A model generated the notes under the pieces. That model saw nothing but the letters and a program-made list of their open reading frames with translations, was not told the origin of the DNA and searched no databases. From Lachnospiraceae bacterium UBA7199 (GTDB lineage Bacteria; Bacillota; Clostridia; Lachnospirales; Lachnospiraceae): a stretch of 7,796 nt of DNA. Shown piece by piece: positions 1-5,160 of this stretch. The stretch covers positions 1-7,796 of the forward strand of contig DKUR01000082.1 of the NCBI GenBank assembly GCA_002490775.1, given 5' to 3'. Positions within the stretch are counted from its first letter, which is position 1, and every line of letters starts with the position of its first letter. Made by a program: the position numbers and the translations under genes.

Positions 1-57
1 CAGAAGAAGAATTTAAAATTATATTTATGAGATAAATGAACTTATGTTCGAAAATAA

Positions 58-86
58 TTGCTGTTTTCTGATATCTATGATAAAAT
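58..86 (+). promoter_or_regulatory. Putative sigma-A promoter with extended -10
   Basis: A -35-like TTGCTG (58-63) is followed after 17 bp by TAAAAT (81-86), which matches the -10 consensus at five of six positions. A TG dinucleotide (78-79) sits one base upstream of the -10, giving the extended TGn form. Transcription would begin near 93, about 12 nt before the GGAGGA ribosome binding site at 105-110. This is the best promoter I find in the window and it would drive the 107-aa gene and the VapD-like gene. The -35 match is weak, and the call is by eye. Confidence 0.5.
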
Positions 87-118
87 AAAAGCATGATAAA
101 GAATGGAGGAATTTCTAT

Positions 119-442
119 ATGATGAAAATGCTTATAAAATTGGATGAGGAGAAGATAGAACGTGAGGGGGAATATGATCTTAAAAAAATAAAAAATTTTT
201 TAAATGGTGAATTTTCAAGAATGGGTATCTATAAAGATAAAGAAGGTCTCTATACTAATGGAGATTTTGTAACGTTTGGAAGTATGGTTTTAGTATTATC
301 AGAAACGGATTGGTTTATGGATAATGCCACAGAATGGTTATGGTATGATTCAGAAGGCCAGGTTGATCCGAATGTTTATGGAGTAGAAGATCTTCTTGAA
401 CACTATAAAAAAAAGAGAGAGAAGGAAAGAGGGAGCAAATAA
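119..442 (+). CDS. Hypothetical 107-aa protein upstream of vapD-like gene
   Basis: A small, soluble, slightly acidic protein that I cannot assign to a named family. It has no signal peptide or membrane segment. The most distinctive part is an aromatic stretch around residues 64-79 (DWFMDNATEWLWYDSE), preceded by a glycine- and phenylalanine-containing segment that looks like beta structure (residues 43-60), and the C-terminus is a lysine/arginine-rich helix. GGAGGA at 105-110 lies 8 nt before the first of two adjacent ATG codons; the second ATG (122) is equally possible. The stop lies 6 nt before the start of the VapD-like gene and both appear to share one promoter and one terminator. This tight pairing makes it a candidate partner or antitoxin of the VapD-like protein, but that is inferred from position only. 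Confidence 0.75.
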   Translation: MMKMLIKLDEEKIEREGEYDLKKIKNFLNGEFSRMGIYKDKEGLYTNGDFVTFGSMVLVLSETDWFMDNATEWLWYDSEGQVDPNVYGVEDLLEHYKKKREKERGSK

Positions 443-448
443 CAGAGT

Positions 449-910
449 ATGTTGTTGGAAAGTAAAAATGATATAAAGCAAAAAAGAGCCATTAATTTTG
501 ATTTAAGTATTAAAAAATTAATGGCTTTTTATTCGGAAACAAATCCAAAGGGTGCTTATAAGGATATCTATAATTATTTTATTCAGAACGGATTTGAACA
601 CAGGCAGGGATCTGGTTACTGTTCAAAAATCAAACTGACTAATAGCGAGACTCTCGACATAGTTAATAGAATGTTTAAAGAAATGCCTTGGCTGGATGAA
701 TGTTCAAAAAAGATAGATGTCACCAATATTGGAGAAATCTATGATATTAAAAATTTACGAGCTATGGGCAAGCAGCATGAACAAGAGAAATCTCAAGTGC
801 ATAAAAATAAGCCCTCTGTTCTCAAGCGTCTGGAAGAAAATAAGAAGATACTGGCAGAAAAAGATGTTTCCGAACAGAATATAGTACATCATAGGGAAAA
901 TGAGAGATAA
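449..910 (+). CDS. vapD: VapD-like (Cas2-fold) protein with C-terminal tag
   Basis: Residues about 13-105 resemble the VapD family, small ferredoxin-fold proteins related to Cas2, some of which are endoribonucleases. The first strand ends in INFD (D18, the position of the family's conserved Asp), followed by a helix, the motif GFEHRQGSGY (residues 48-57) and a final strand with KIDVTNIG (88-95). VapD proteins are usually about 95 residues. This one has about 45 extra C-terminal residues, charged and probably disordered, including SVLKRLEENK (123-132), a motif shared with five other proteins here. The start at 449 is supported by GGGAG (431-435, 13 nt spacing, rather long) and by coupling to the upstream stop 6 nt away. 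A long inverted repeat lies inside its first codons. The VapD assignment is good; nuclease activity is not shown by sequence alone, and the function of the tail is unknown. Confidence 0.8.
   Translation: MLLESKNDIKQKRAINFDLSIKKLMAFYSETNPKGAYKDIYNYFIQNGFEHRQGSGYCSKIKLTNSETLDIVNRMFKEMPWLDECSKKIDVTNIGEIYDIKNLRAMGKQHEQEKSQVHKNKPSVLKRLEENKKILAEKDVSEQNIVHHRENER
483..530 (+). repeat. Long inverted repeat inside vapD-like coding sequence
   Basis: Bases 487-499 (AGCCATTAATTTT) are a perfect inverted repeat of 514-526 (AAAATTAATGGCT), and the pairing extends outward to 483-530 with one G-U pair. In RNA this gives a 17-bp stem with a 14-nt loop. The 3' arm ends in five T residues, so the structure resembles an intrinsic terminator placed within the first 30 codons of the gene. 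It could reduce transcription or translation of the VapD-like protein, or it may be a chance product of AT-rich coding sequence. Confidence 0.5.
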
Positions 911-943
911 AAAAGATATTGGTACGTAGCGTAAAGCTGGCAG

Positions 944-968
944 AACAGTCTAAAATGACTGTTTTTTT
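944..968 (+). terminator. Intrinsic terminator after vapD-like gene
   Basis: A perfect 7-bp stem, AACAGTC (944-950) and GACTGTT (957-963), encloses the 6-nt loop TAAAAT and is followed by a run of T to 968. It lies about 33 nt after the VapD-like stop codon and closes the promoter-to-terminator unit that begins at 58. The first palindrome copy starts only 8 nt downstream. Confidence 0.75.
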
Positions 969-975
969 ATTGCCA

Positions 976-997
976 TTTTATGCGACGTCGCATAAAA
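976..997. promoter_or_regulatory. Palindrome copy 1, upstream of repA
   Basis: A perfect 22-bp palindrome centred between 986 and 987, with the 18-bp core TTATGCGACGTCGCATAA found four times in this window. As RNA it would form a 9-bp stem closed by the tetraloop ACGU. It ends 23 nt before the repA start codon at 1021, just upstream of the AAGGGGAG ribosome binding site, and starts 8 nt after a terminator. It could be an operator for a dimeric regulator or an RNA hairpin acting at the ribosome binding site. Confidence 0.75.
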
Positions 998-1020
998 ATT
1001 TTGCTAAGGGGAGAGAGCAA

Positions 1021-1980
1021 ATGAGAAAAAATATAGTTTATAAACATATATGTAAAGAAGATACTTATATGTTTAATTACACAAAACTGCCAAATGAATT
1101 ATTTACAATAGAAATGTTTTCATCCTTATCTCTGCATGCAAAGGTATTATATTCTTTCATGCTGCAGAGGATTTCCATATCAAAGGATAACAACTGGATA
1201 GATGATTATGGAAATGTTTATATCTACTACAAATCAGAAGAGATCATGCAGAAATTTAACTGCTCCAATAAAACTGCATCTAAGATTATGTCAGAACTGG
1301 AAGAAATAGGCCTGATTGAAAAGAAAAGGCAGGGACAGGGAAGGCCAGATATTATTTATGTCAATAAATTTAGTGAAATGATTGAAGGAGAAGAAAAAGA
1401 AGAACCAGAGCAGCCTGGTGAAAATAACAAATATTATCAAGAAGAAAATATGGAGGAAACCAGCGACAATTCAGAAGTGAAAAATATACATTTCAAGAAG
1501 TGTAAAAATTACACTTCTAAAGATGTAGAATCTACACTTCTAGAAGTGAAAAATTTACACACTAATAAGAAAGAGAATGATAAAAAAGAGAGAATATTCT
1601 CCTCCTCAGTAATGCAAAATGCTGTAAGACTACTGGAAGAGGAGGAGGAAAAATATAAAGAGCGGATCAGGTACCATGAGGCAGAACGGGAATATTCTGC
1701 CCAAATTGCCAAAGCCGCCTATGATGAACTGGCAAAACGTGATCGGGCGTACAGGAATGAGTTCACAGCATTGATGTTTGCCAAAGTATGTAAAACAATA
1801 GCGTCCAGCAAAGAGCCAATTGTGCATCTGTCCGGCTTTATTAACTGGTGTTATGACAATATAAGGGCACCTGCCAGCAGCACCAGCACAGAAAAAGATA
1901 CTCCTTACAAACAGTGGAATCAATTTATGCATCAGAATTATGATTTTGACGCATTAGAGAAAGAAATTTTAAGTAATTAG
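1021..1980 (+). CDS. repA: RepA_N-type replication initiator protein
   Basis: This 319-aa protein starts with a RepA_N domain (residues about 18-115). Recognisable features are the FNYTKLPNELF region, the LSLHAKVLYSFMLQR helix, the NNWIDDYGNVYIYY strand pair and a winged-helix segment at about 72-105 that ends with GLIEKKRQGQGRP. Such proteins bind and open the origin of theta-replicating plasmids in Bacillota and also occur on integrative conjugative elements. An acidic linker (118-190) leads to a helical C-terminal domain ending in YDFDALEKEILSN, typical of clostridial relatives. I chose ATG 1021 because GGGGAGAG lies just upstream at 1008-1015 and the family N-terminus fits; the longer frame from 919 would run through the terminator and palindrome. 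The linker-coding DNA carries iteron-like repeats, as in RepA_N plasmids whose origin lies inside rep. It lacks the shared C-terminal tag. Confidence 0.88.
   Translation: MRKNIVYKHICKEDTYMFNYTKLPNELFTIEMFSSLSLHAKVLYSFMLQRISISKDNNWIDDYGNVYIYYKSEEIMQKFNCSNKTASKIMSELEEIGLIEKKRQGQGRPDIIYVNKFSEMIEGEEKEEPEQPGENNKYYQEENMEETSDNSEVKNIHFKKCKNYTSKDVESTLLEVKNLHTNKKENDKKERIFSSSVMQNAVRLLEEEEEKYKERIRYHEAEREYSAQIAKAAYDELAKRDRAYRNEFTALMFAKVCKTIASSKEPIVHLSGFINWCYDNIRAPASSTSTEKDTPYKQWNQFMHQNYDFDALEKEILSN
1473..1564 (+). repeat. Four tandem 23-bp iteron-like repeats within repA
   Basis: Four contiguous 23-bp units start at 1473, 1496, 1519 and 1542. Units 1 and 4 share their first 13 bases (AGAAGTGAAAAAT). Unit 2 is a perfect inverted repeat with arms AGAAGTGTAA and TTACACTTCT around AAA. 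Unit 3 matches unit 2 at 17 of 23 positions and both end in TACACTTCT. The junction of units 3 and 4 forms the palindrome CACTTCTAGAAGTG (1535-1548). Because 23 is not a multiple of three, successive units are read in different frames, so the repetition is selected in DNA rather than protein. The array falls in the variable linker (residues 151-182) where RepA_N plasmids are known to keep their origin, so it is the likely initiator-binding site and possible origin of replication. An AT-rich stretch with the palindrome GAGAATATTCTC (1590-1601) follows. Confidence 0.7.
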
Positions 1981-2011
1981 AGCATTAAATGCGATATTAG
2001 CAGGAGGAAAA

Positions 2012-2332
2012 ATGAAAAGATTAACAATAAAAGCATCTTCTGGGTTAATACATTTGGAGGATGGAAAAGAATCAACTATGAATATGGCTATTAAAAAGCT
2101 GTCAGAATATGAGGATTTAGATGAACAAGGGCGAATGCTGAAACTTCCCTGTGCAGTGGGAGATACAGTATATGCTATTAATACTTTGCCAAGAAGTGGT
2201 AAGAAAATTATTGTAAAATTGGAAGCAGATACTTTTTTCTGTGCATTGTCGGTTATTGAAAACAGATTTGGAAAAACAGTTTTTCTGACACAAAAAGAGG
2301 CAGAGGCTGCATTTCAAACTGCAGAAATGTAG
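2012..2332 (+). CDS. Small conserved accessory protein (phage/ICE type)
   Basis: A 106-aa protein of a type common on clostridial phages and conjugative elements, with no known function. The recognisable core is AIKKLSEYED (residues 26-35) followed by LKLPCAVGDTVYAI (43-56), which resembles a short helix plus a small beta barrel, and an ending GKTVFLTQKEAEAAF that is also shared by relatives. Some relatives carry cysteine pairs in the middle that could bind metal; here only C47 and C76 are present. There is no signal peptide or membrane segment. AGGAGG at 2002-2007 lies 4 nt before the ATG, a short but workable spacing. It follows repA by about 30 nt with no terminator between them and is probably cotranscribed with it. 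Confidence 0.78.
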   Translation: MKRLTIKASSGLIHLEDGKESTMNMAIKKLSEYEDLDEQGRMLKLPCAVGDTVYAINTLPRSGKKIIVKLEADTFFCALSVIENRFGKTVFLTQKEAEAAFQTAEM

Positions 2333-2357
2333 TAGAGGAATTTATTTTTTGATTTAT

Positions 2358-2375
2358 TTATGCGACGTCGCATAA
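2358..2375. promoter_or_regulatory. Palindrome copy 2, upstream of HTH-like gene
   Basis: The 18-bp palindrome TTATGCGACGTCGCATAA is followed directly by the ribosome binding site AAGGAAGGAG (2374-2383), which overlaps its last two bases. It lies 25 nt after the preceding stop codon and 20 nt before the preferred GTG start at 2396. The flanks match copy 3 closely on both sides (ATTTATTTATG before, AAGGAA after), so conservation extends beyond the palindrome into the ribosome binding site. Confidence 0.75.
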
Positions 2376-2395
2376 GGAAGGAGAGAGTGCGTATT

Positions 2396-2566
2396 GTGAG
2401 TGGAGTATTAGAAGAAATGATTATAGAATTTAGAAAAAGCGCAGCAACCCGTATGCTGAAAAAGGAAAAGTATACTAATGAGGAAATAGCAGAAGTTTTA
2501 GATCTGCCATTGAGTGTTGTGGAAAGCCTGTTAGAGGAAATAAAAAATAAAAGTTCTTTGTTATAG
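2396..2566 (+). CDS. 56-aa helix-turn-helix-like small protein
   Basis: A short helical protein with the segment KYTNEEIAEVLDLPLSVVESLLEE, a pattern like the HTH-type tail found at the end of Rpn-family nucleases and in sigma-factor-like helices (MLxxxKYTxEEIAEVxxLxxxxVxxL). Here it stands alone, so it may be a small regulator, a remnant of a larger protein, or a partner peptide. The frame is open from an ATG at 2360, but that ATG is inside the palindrome and would place the ribosome binding site AAGGAAGGAG inside the gene and add an arginine-rich N-terminus encoded by the palindrome. GTG 2396 (12 nt from the site) is preferred; GTG 2387 is the alternative (3 nt). Expression is therefore probably linked to palindrome copy 2. 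Confidence 0.6.
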   Translation: MSGVLEEMIIEFRKSAATRMLKKEKYTNEEIAEVLDLPLSVVESLLEEIKNKSSLL

Positions 2567-2671
2567 TGGAAAAGGAGAAAAGCTATGGATAAAATAAGAC
2601 CACCATGATTTAATACAGGCAAATATTTTATAAAAATGAATTTTAAAAAATAGGGAAGAAGGTAATTTTAT

Positions 2672-3469
2672 ATGTCAAATGCTTTATTATTGAATTCTAA
2701 ACAAAGTAAAAATATTAATGAATTATTGAATATTCTTTCAAACTGTCAAAAAAACCAAGATGCAGAGTTAATAACAATGCTACTTAATCAAATGCAGCAG
2801 ATGAATGAAAATTTCAATGCAGTAGTTAAAGAACTGAATACAGTAAAAGAAGAGTTAAGACAGCATAATACACATCAACCTGTAGAAAAACAGAGCGTAA
2901 TCGTAGATACTATAGCAGAATTTGAAAATAAGGTGCAGGATCAGTATCAACAACTTGAATCTATGAAAAACAAACTAAGTGATAAATCTGCTTCTTTAGT
3001 GCAGAATTTTAAAGAGGTCGGAACTAAGGCACTAAACAAAGTATGCGAGTTTCTAGGAATCAAAGAATCGTTGATTAAATTAAAGGATATGGCACAGAGT
3101 AATGCTGTTGAAATGCAAAATTCCATTGATAAGATTGAAAAAATTGGCTTTGAAGTTAAAAGTGCAGCGACACATATGAAAAATGCAGGAAGAGCTATCG
3201 CTGGAAAAGATTTGGCTGATTCGGCTGATACGAAACAATTTAAAATATTTGAAAAATTAAAGGGCTTTTATCAGCAGAAGGAAGAAAAGTTTACTAATCA
3301 GGTGGAGAAACTTGATAAAGCGATTGAAAAATTTGAGGGATTGGAAAGAGCAGCAGACAAAGTTTCTGTTAAAGAAAAACTGGCAAATAATAAAGCTGCA
3401 ATTGAAGCAAGGGAAAGTTCAGAACCAAAGCCGGTAAAAGAAAAACAGCAGCCAGAATTTGCTTTGTAA
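2672..3469 (+). CDS. DUF6674-like coiled-coil protein with C-terminal tag
   Basis: A 265-aa hydrophilic, mostly helical protein resembling the DUF6674 family of clostridial conjugative elements; the function of the family is not known to me. The N-terminus NSKQSKNINELLNIL and a following helix rich in Q, M and N (residues 37-70) suggest coiled coils, which continue at about 85-110, 140-170 and 195-230. There is one cysteine-containing short helix (VCEFLG, 128-133) and no membrane segment or signal peptide. The C-terminus carries the shared tag SVKEKLANNK (232-241), followed by a Lys/Glu/Pro-rich tail. The ribosome binding site AGAAGG (2657-2662) lies 9 nt before the ATG. Palindrome copy 3 begins 6 nt after its stop, ahead of the PcfB-like gene. 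A structural or scaffold role in DNA processing is possible but unsupported. Confidence 0.75.
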   Translation: MSNALLLNSKQSKNINELLNILSNCQKNQDAELITMLLNQMQQMNENFNAVVKELNTVKEELRQHNTHQPVEKQSVIVDTIAEFENKVQDQYQQLESMKNKLSDKSASLVQNFKEVGTKALNKVCEFLGIKESLIKLKDMAQSNAVEMQNSIDKIEKIGFEVKSAATHMKNAGRAIAGKDLADSADTKQFKIFEKLKGFYQQKEEKFTNQVEKLDKAIEKFEGLERAADKVSVKEKLANNKAAIEARESSEPKPVKEKQQPEFAL

Positions 3470-3474
3470 TTTAT

Positions 3475-3492
3475 TTATGCGACGTCGCATAA
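3475..3492. promoter_or_regulatory. Palindrome copy 3, upstream of pcfB-like gene
   Basis: An exact copy of TTATGCGACGTCGCATAA that starts 6 nt after the DUF6674-like stop codon. It is followed by the strong ribosome binding site AAAGGAGG (3495-3502) and by ATG 3516, 23 nt from its end. So little room lies upstream that an independent promoter before the palindrome would have to sit inside the preceding gene. Confidence 0.75.
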
Positions 3493-3515
3493 GGAAAGGA
3501 GGTTAAAATATTTAT

Positions 3516-4103
3516 ATGGCAACTTCAGATGATGTCAGTAGGCAGCTTCAGGAGAAGTTACAATCAAGTGCATCCCAAGCAGTAAAATCAATACCATATG
3601 CAGCCCAGGGAGCAGCCAATGCAGCAAAAGGCATTTTTTCTGGCATTTGTTTATTGATCAGGGCACCTTATCTGACCACTGAAACAGTTATGACAGCGGT
3701 AGGCAAATTAAATCATAATCCTAAGTATTCAAACAGTAATATATCTATCCGGGAATTAGAAATGAACTCAGATATTAAAAAGATGGATGACAGTCTTACA
3801 AAGGATGTGATGAAACATTTTGACAGCGGCTGTAAAAAATATGGGATAACTTACACTGCAGTAATAGATAAATCTAATAAAAAAGATCCTGCTTATTATG
3901 TGTTTTTCAAAGGAAAAGAAACAGCACTTATTGAGCAGGTTATGAAGGAATCCTATCAAAAATTCATGAAAGAGCAGGCCAAGCCTAAATTATCAGTCAG
4001 GGCAAAGCTTGCTTTTTTTCATAACCGGGTTGCTGAAAGAGATAGTAAACAGCAGGAGATGGGAAAGGAGAAGCATAATCATATAGCAGACCGCCAGCGG
4101 TAA
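3516..4103 (+). CDS. pcfB: PcfB-like (DUF3801) coupling-protein partner with C-terminal tag
   Basis: A 195-aa protein with the PcfB/DUF3801 pattern: an N-terminal helical region containing AAQGAANAAKGIF, then ISIRELEMNSDIKKMDDSL (residues 76-94), a helix ending GCKKYGITYTAVID (105-118) and the strand DPAYYVFFKGKETALIEQVMKE, corresponding to the family's usual YLVFFKGRDADAL region. PcfB of plasmid pCF10 assists the coupling ATPase PcfC in delivering the relaxosome to the type IV secretion channel. A VirD4-type gene lies downstream at 6378; in relatives the two are commonly close neighbours, whereas here three genes of tagged or small proteins lie between them plus the 51-aa gene. The tag SVRAKLAFFH (160-169) precedes a charged tail ending ADRQR. 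A near-perfect AAAGGAGG site precedes the ATG with a longish 13-nt gap. Confidence 0.8.
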   Translation: MATSDDVSRQLQEKLQSSASQAVKSIPYAAQGAANAAKGIFSGICLLIRAPYLTTETVMTAVGKLNHNPKYSNSNISIRELEMNSDIKKMDDSLTKDVMKHFDSGCKKYGITYTAVIDKSNKKDPAYYVFFKGKETALIEQVMKESYQKFMKEQAKPKLSVRAKLAFFHNRVAERDSKQQEMGKEKHNHIADRQR

Positions 4104-4133
4104 TCATCCGGCAGCCCATAAGGAGTGACATTC

Positions 4134-4277
4134 ATGAAAGATATGTTCAAGGAAGATAATAGTAAGTCTGAATCTATGGAAGAAAGAGAAAGTGTCAGAG
4201 GAAAACTTATCTATTATCAGGAATTAATATATCAAAATGAAAAAAGAAAAAAGGAAGAAGGTGAGCTGGAAATATAA
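4134..4277 (+). CDS. 47-aa charged protein made largely of the shared tag
   Basis: ATG 4134 is preceded by AAGGAG (4120-4125) at 8 nt, 30 nt after the PcfB-like stop, and the frame ends at TAA 4277. The peptide (MKDMFKEDNSKSES at its start, GELEI at its end) is almost entirely charged. Its centre, SVRGKLIYYQ (residues 20-29), is nearly the same as SVRAKLAFFH in the PcfB-like neighbour and matches the tag of four other proteins. It has no visible domain besides this tag and is probably a disordered region with one amphipathic helix. It could be a free competitor or adaptor for whatever binds the tag, or a remnant of a gene that lost its domain. Strong ribosome binding site, clean spacing and conserved motif support a real gene. 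Confidence 0.65.
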   Translation: MKDMFKEDNSKSESMEERESVRGKLIYYQELIYQNEKRKKEEGELEI

Positions 4278-4342
4278 AAAATTTGAAGTGATACCTGTAA
4301 ACATAATTACTGATTTTTTAAAATGAAAAGAAAGGAAAACAC

Positions 4343-5074
4343 ATGAAATATAATATTAAAGTAAGTGAAGTAAAAAATGGATCGGAAAACTTAAAAGGCC
4401 TTGCAACAGTAGTACTTGGAGATTCTTTCCGGCTGGGAAATATTATGATCATGAATGATCCAAAGAAAGATCAACTTTTTGTTGCAATGCCATCATACAA
4501 AACAAATCAAGTGAACGATAAGGGAGAGCCAGTTTTTAACAGTTATTTCAATCCCACATCCAAAGAATTTTATAGCGAACTTAGCAGCAACATTTTAGAT
4601 GCTTTTAATGAGTTAAAGGAGCATCAGGCCGGAAACCGCTATAATGTAACCATTAATGAAAAAGATACCACTATGCCGGAGTTTGAAGTACGTGTCACTC
4701 CTTTTGAAAAGGAAAACAGTAACATAAAAGGTCTTGTCAGTATGAAAATCGAAAACTGCATGGCTGTAAATAATCTGACCGTCAAGGAAAGCAGGGAAGG
4801 AAATTTATATGTATCCATGCCATCATACAAAGCAAAACAGTTGGATGATCAAGGAAAGGCAGTTTACAAGGATATTTGTAATCCTGTTACTGCTAAGTTT
4901 GGTGAAAAGCTCAATCAGGCAATTTTAAGCAGCTATGAGGCAGCAAAAGAAAACACAAGAAATTCTGTTCTTGGGAAGCTGCAGGAAAATAAAGACTCTG
5001 TTGAAGCAAAAAGATCAGAAGCACCGGAAAAGGAAAAAGAACCGCGCCAACATGAGCGTGATGATGCCAGGTAA
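4343..5074 (+). CDS. Protein with two tandem SpoVG-like domains and C-terminal tag
   Basis: A 243-aa protein containing two SpoVG-like domains. Domain 1 (about residues 3-95) has LKGLATVVLGDSFRLGNIMI, then FVAMPSYKT and a terminal helix; domain 2 (about 110-195) repeats the scheme with IKGLVSMKIENCMAVNNLTV and YVSMPSYKA. SpoVG is normally about 95 residues, single-domain, dimeric and binds DNA or RNA as a site-specific regulator in Bacillota; the tandem form could act as an internal dimer. The PSYK segments are encoded by nearly identical DNA (near 4487 and 4815), supporting an internal duplication. The tail carries the tag SVLGKLQENK (208-217) and ends in RQHERDDAR. The AAAGGAAA site at 4331-4338 precedes the ATG. 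A nucleic-acid-binding accessory role in transfer or gene control is inferred. Confidence 0.78.
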   Translation: MKYNIKVSEVKNGSENLKGLATVVLGDSFRLGNIMIMNDPKKDQLFVAMPSYKTNQVNDKGEPVFNSYFNPTSKEFYSELSSNILDAFNELKEHQAGNRYNVTINEKDTTMPEFEVRVTPFEKENSNIKGLVSMKIENCMAVNNLTVKESREGNLYVSMPSYKAKQLDDQGKAVYKDICNPVTAKFGEKLNQAILSSYEAAKENTRNSVLGKLQENKDSVEAKRSEAPEKEKEPRQHERDDAR

Positions 5075-5088
5075 AATACAAAATTCTG

Positions 5089-5113
5089 AAAGGCAGTTAT
5101 AATGCTGCCTTTT
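5089..5113 (+). terminator. Intrinsic terminator after double-SpoVG gene
   Basis: The stem AAAGGCAG (5089-5096) pairs perfectly with CTGCCTTT (5105-5112) around an 8-nt loop and is followed by a short T/A-rich tail (TTTAATTATATT). It lies 14 nt after the stop codon. The U tract is short, so termination may be partial. Palindrome copy 4 starts 10 nt downstream, the same order as terminator then palindrome seen before repA. Confidence 0.65.
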
Positions 5114-5122
5114 AATTATATT

Positions 5123-5142
5123 GTTATGCGACGTCGCATAAC
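5123..5142. promoter_or_regulatory. Palindrome copy 4, upstream of 51-aa gene
   Basis: A 20-bp perfect palindrome (G and C added to the 18-bp core TTATGCGACGTCGCATAA), centred between 5132 and 5133. The ribosome binding site AAAGGAG (5145-5151) follows after 2 nt and the ATG at 5161 lies 18 nt from its end. A TATATT hexamer at 5117-5122 could be a -10 box that would place the start of transcription within the palindrome, but no convincing -35 accompanies it. Confidence 0.75.
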
Positions 5143-5160
5143 GGAAAGGAGATCCAGATT

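Noticed and set aside
3..35. Possible tail of an upstream gene (EEEFKIIFMR then stop)
   Set aside because: Another frame is also open to a stop nearby, and there is too little sequence to choose a frame or family.
919..1020. Longer N-terminus for RepA from ATG 919
   Set aside because: This stretch runs through the intrinsic terminator and palindrome, has no good ribosome site, and the added residues do not fit the RepA_N family; ATG 1021 does.
1509..1932. Minus-strand open frames opposite repA
   Set aside because: They are antisense shadows of a well-supported gene, with no ribosome sites and low-complexity serine or phenylalanine runs.
1982..1992. GCATTAAATGC inverted repeat after repA as a terminator
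   Set aside because: Arms of 5 bp with a 1-nt loop and no T run; it cannot form a terminator hairpin.
2307..2326. CATTTC/GAAATG inverted repeat at the end of the 106-aa gene
   Set aside because: A 6-bp AT-rich stem without a following T tract at the right distance; unlikely to terminate.
2585..2608. Seven-codon ORF MDKIRPP with GGAG upstream, open again after TGA to 2653
   Set aside because: Too short to support. It may be a leader peptide or gene remnant, but nothing in the sequence decides this. The rest of the gap 2567-2671 shows no clear promoter or terminator.
4283..4307. TTGAAG and CATAAT as a promoter before the double-SpoVG gene
   Set aside because: Spacing of 13 bp is too short for a sigma-A promoter, and no better pair is visible.
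976..5142. The four palindromes as CRISPR repeats or transposon ends
   Set aside because: Spacing is 1.1-1.6 kb with genes between, no target duplications or spacers are present, and each copy is tied to a start codon.
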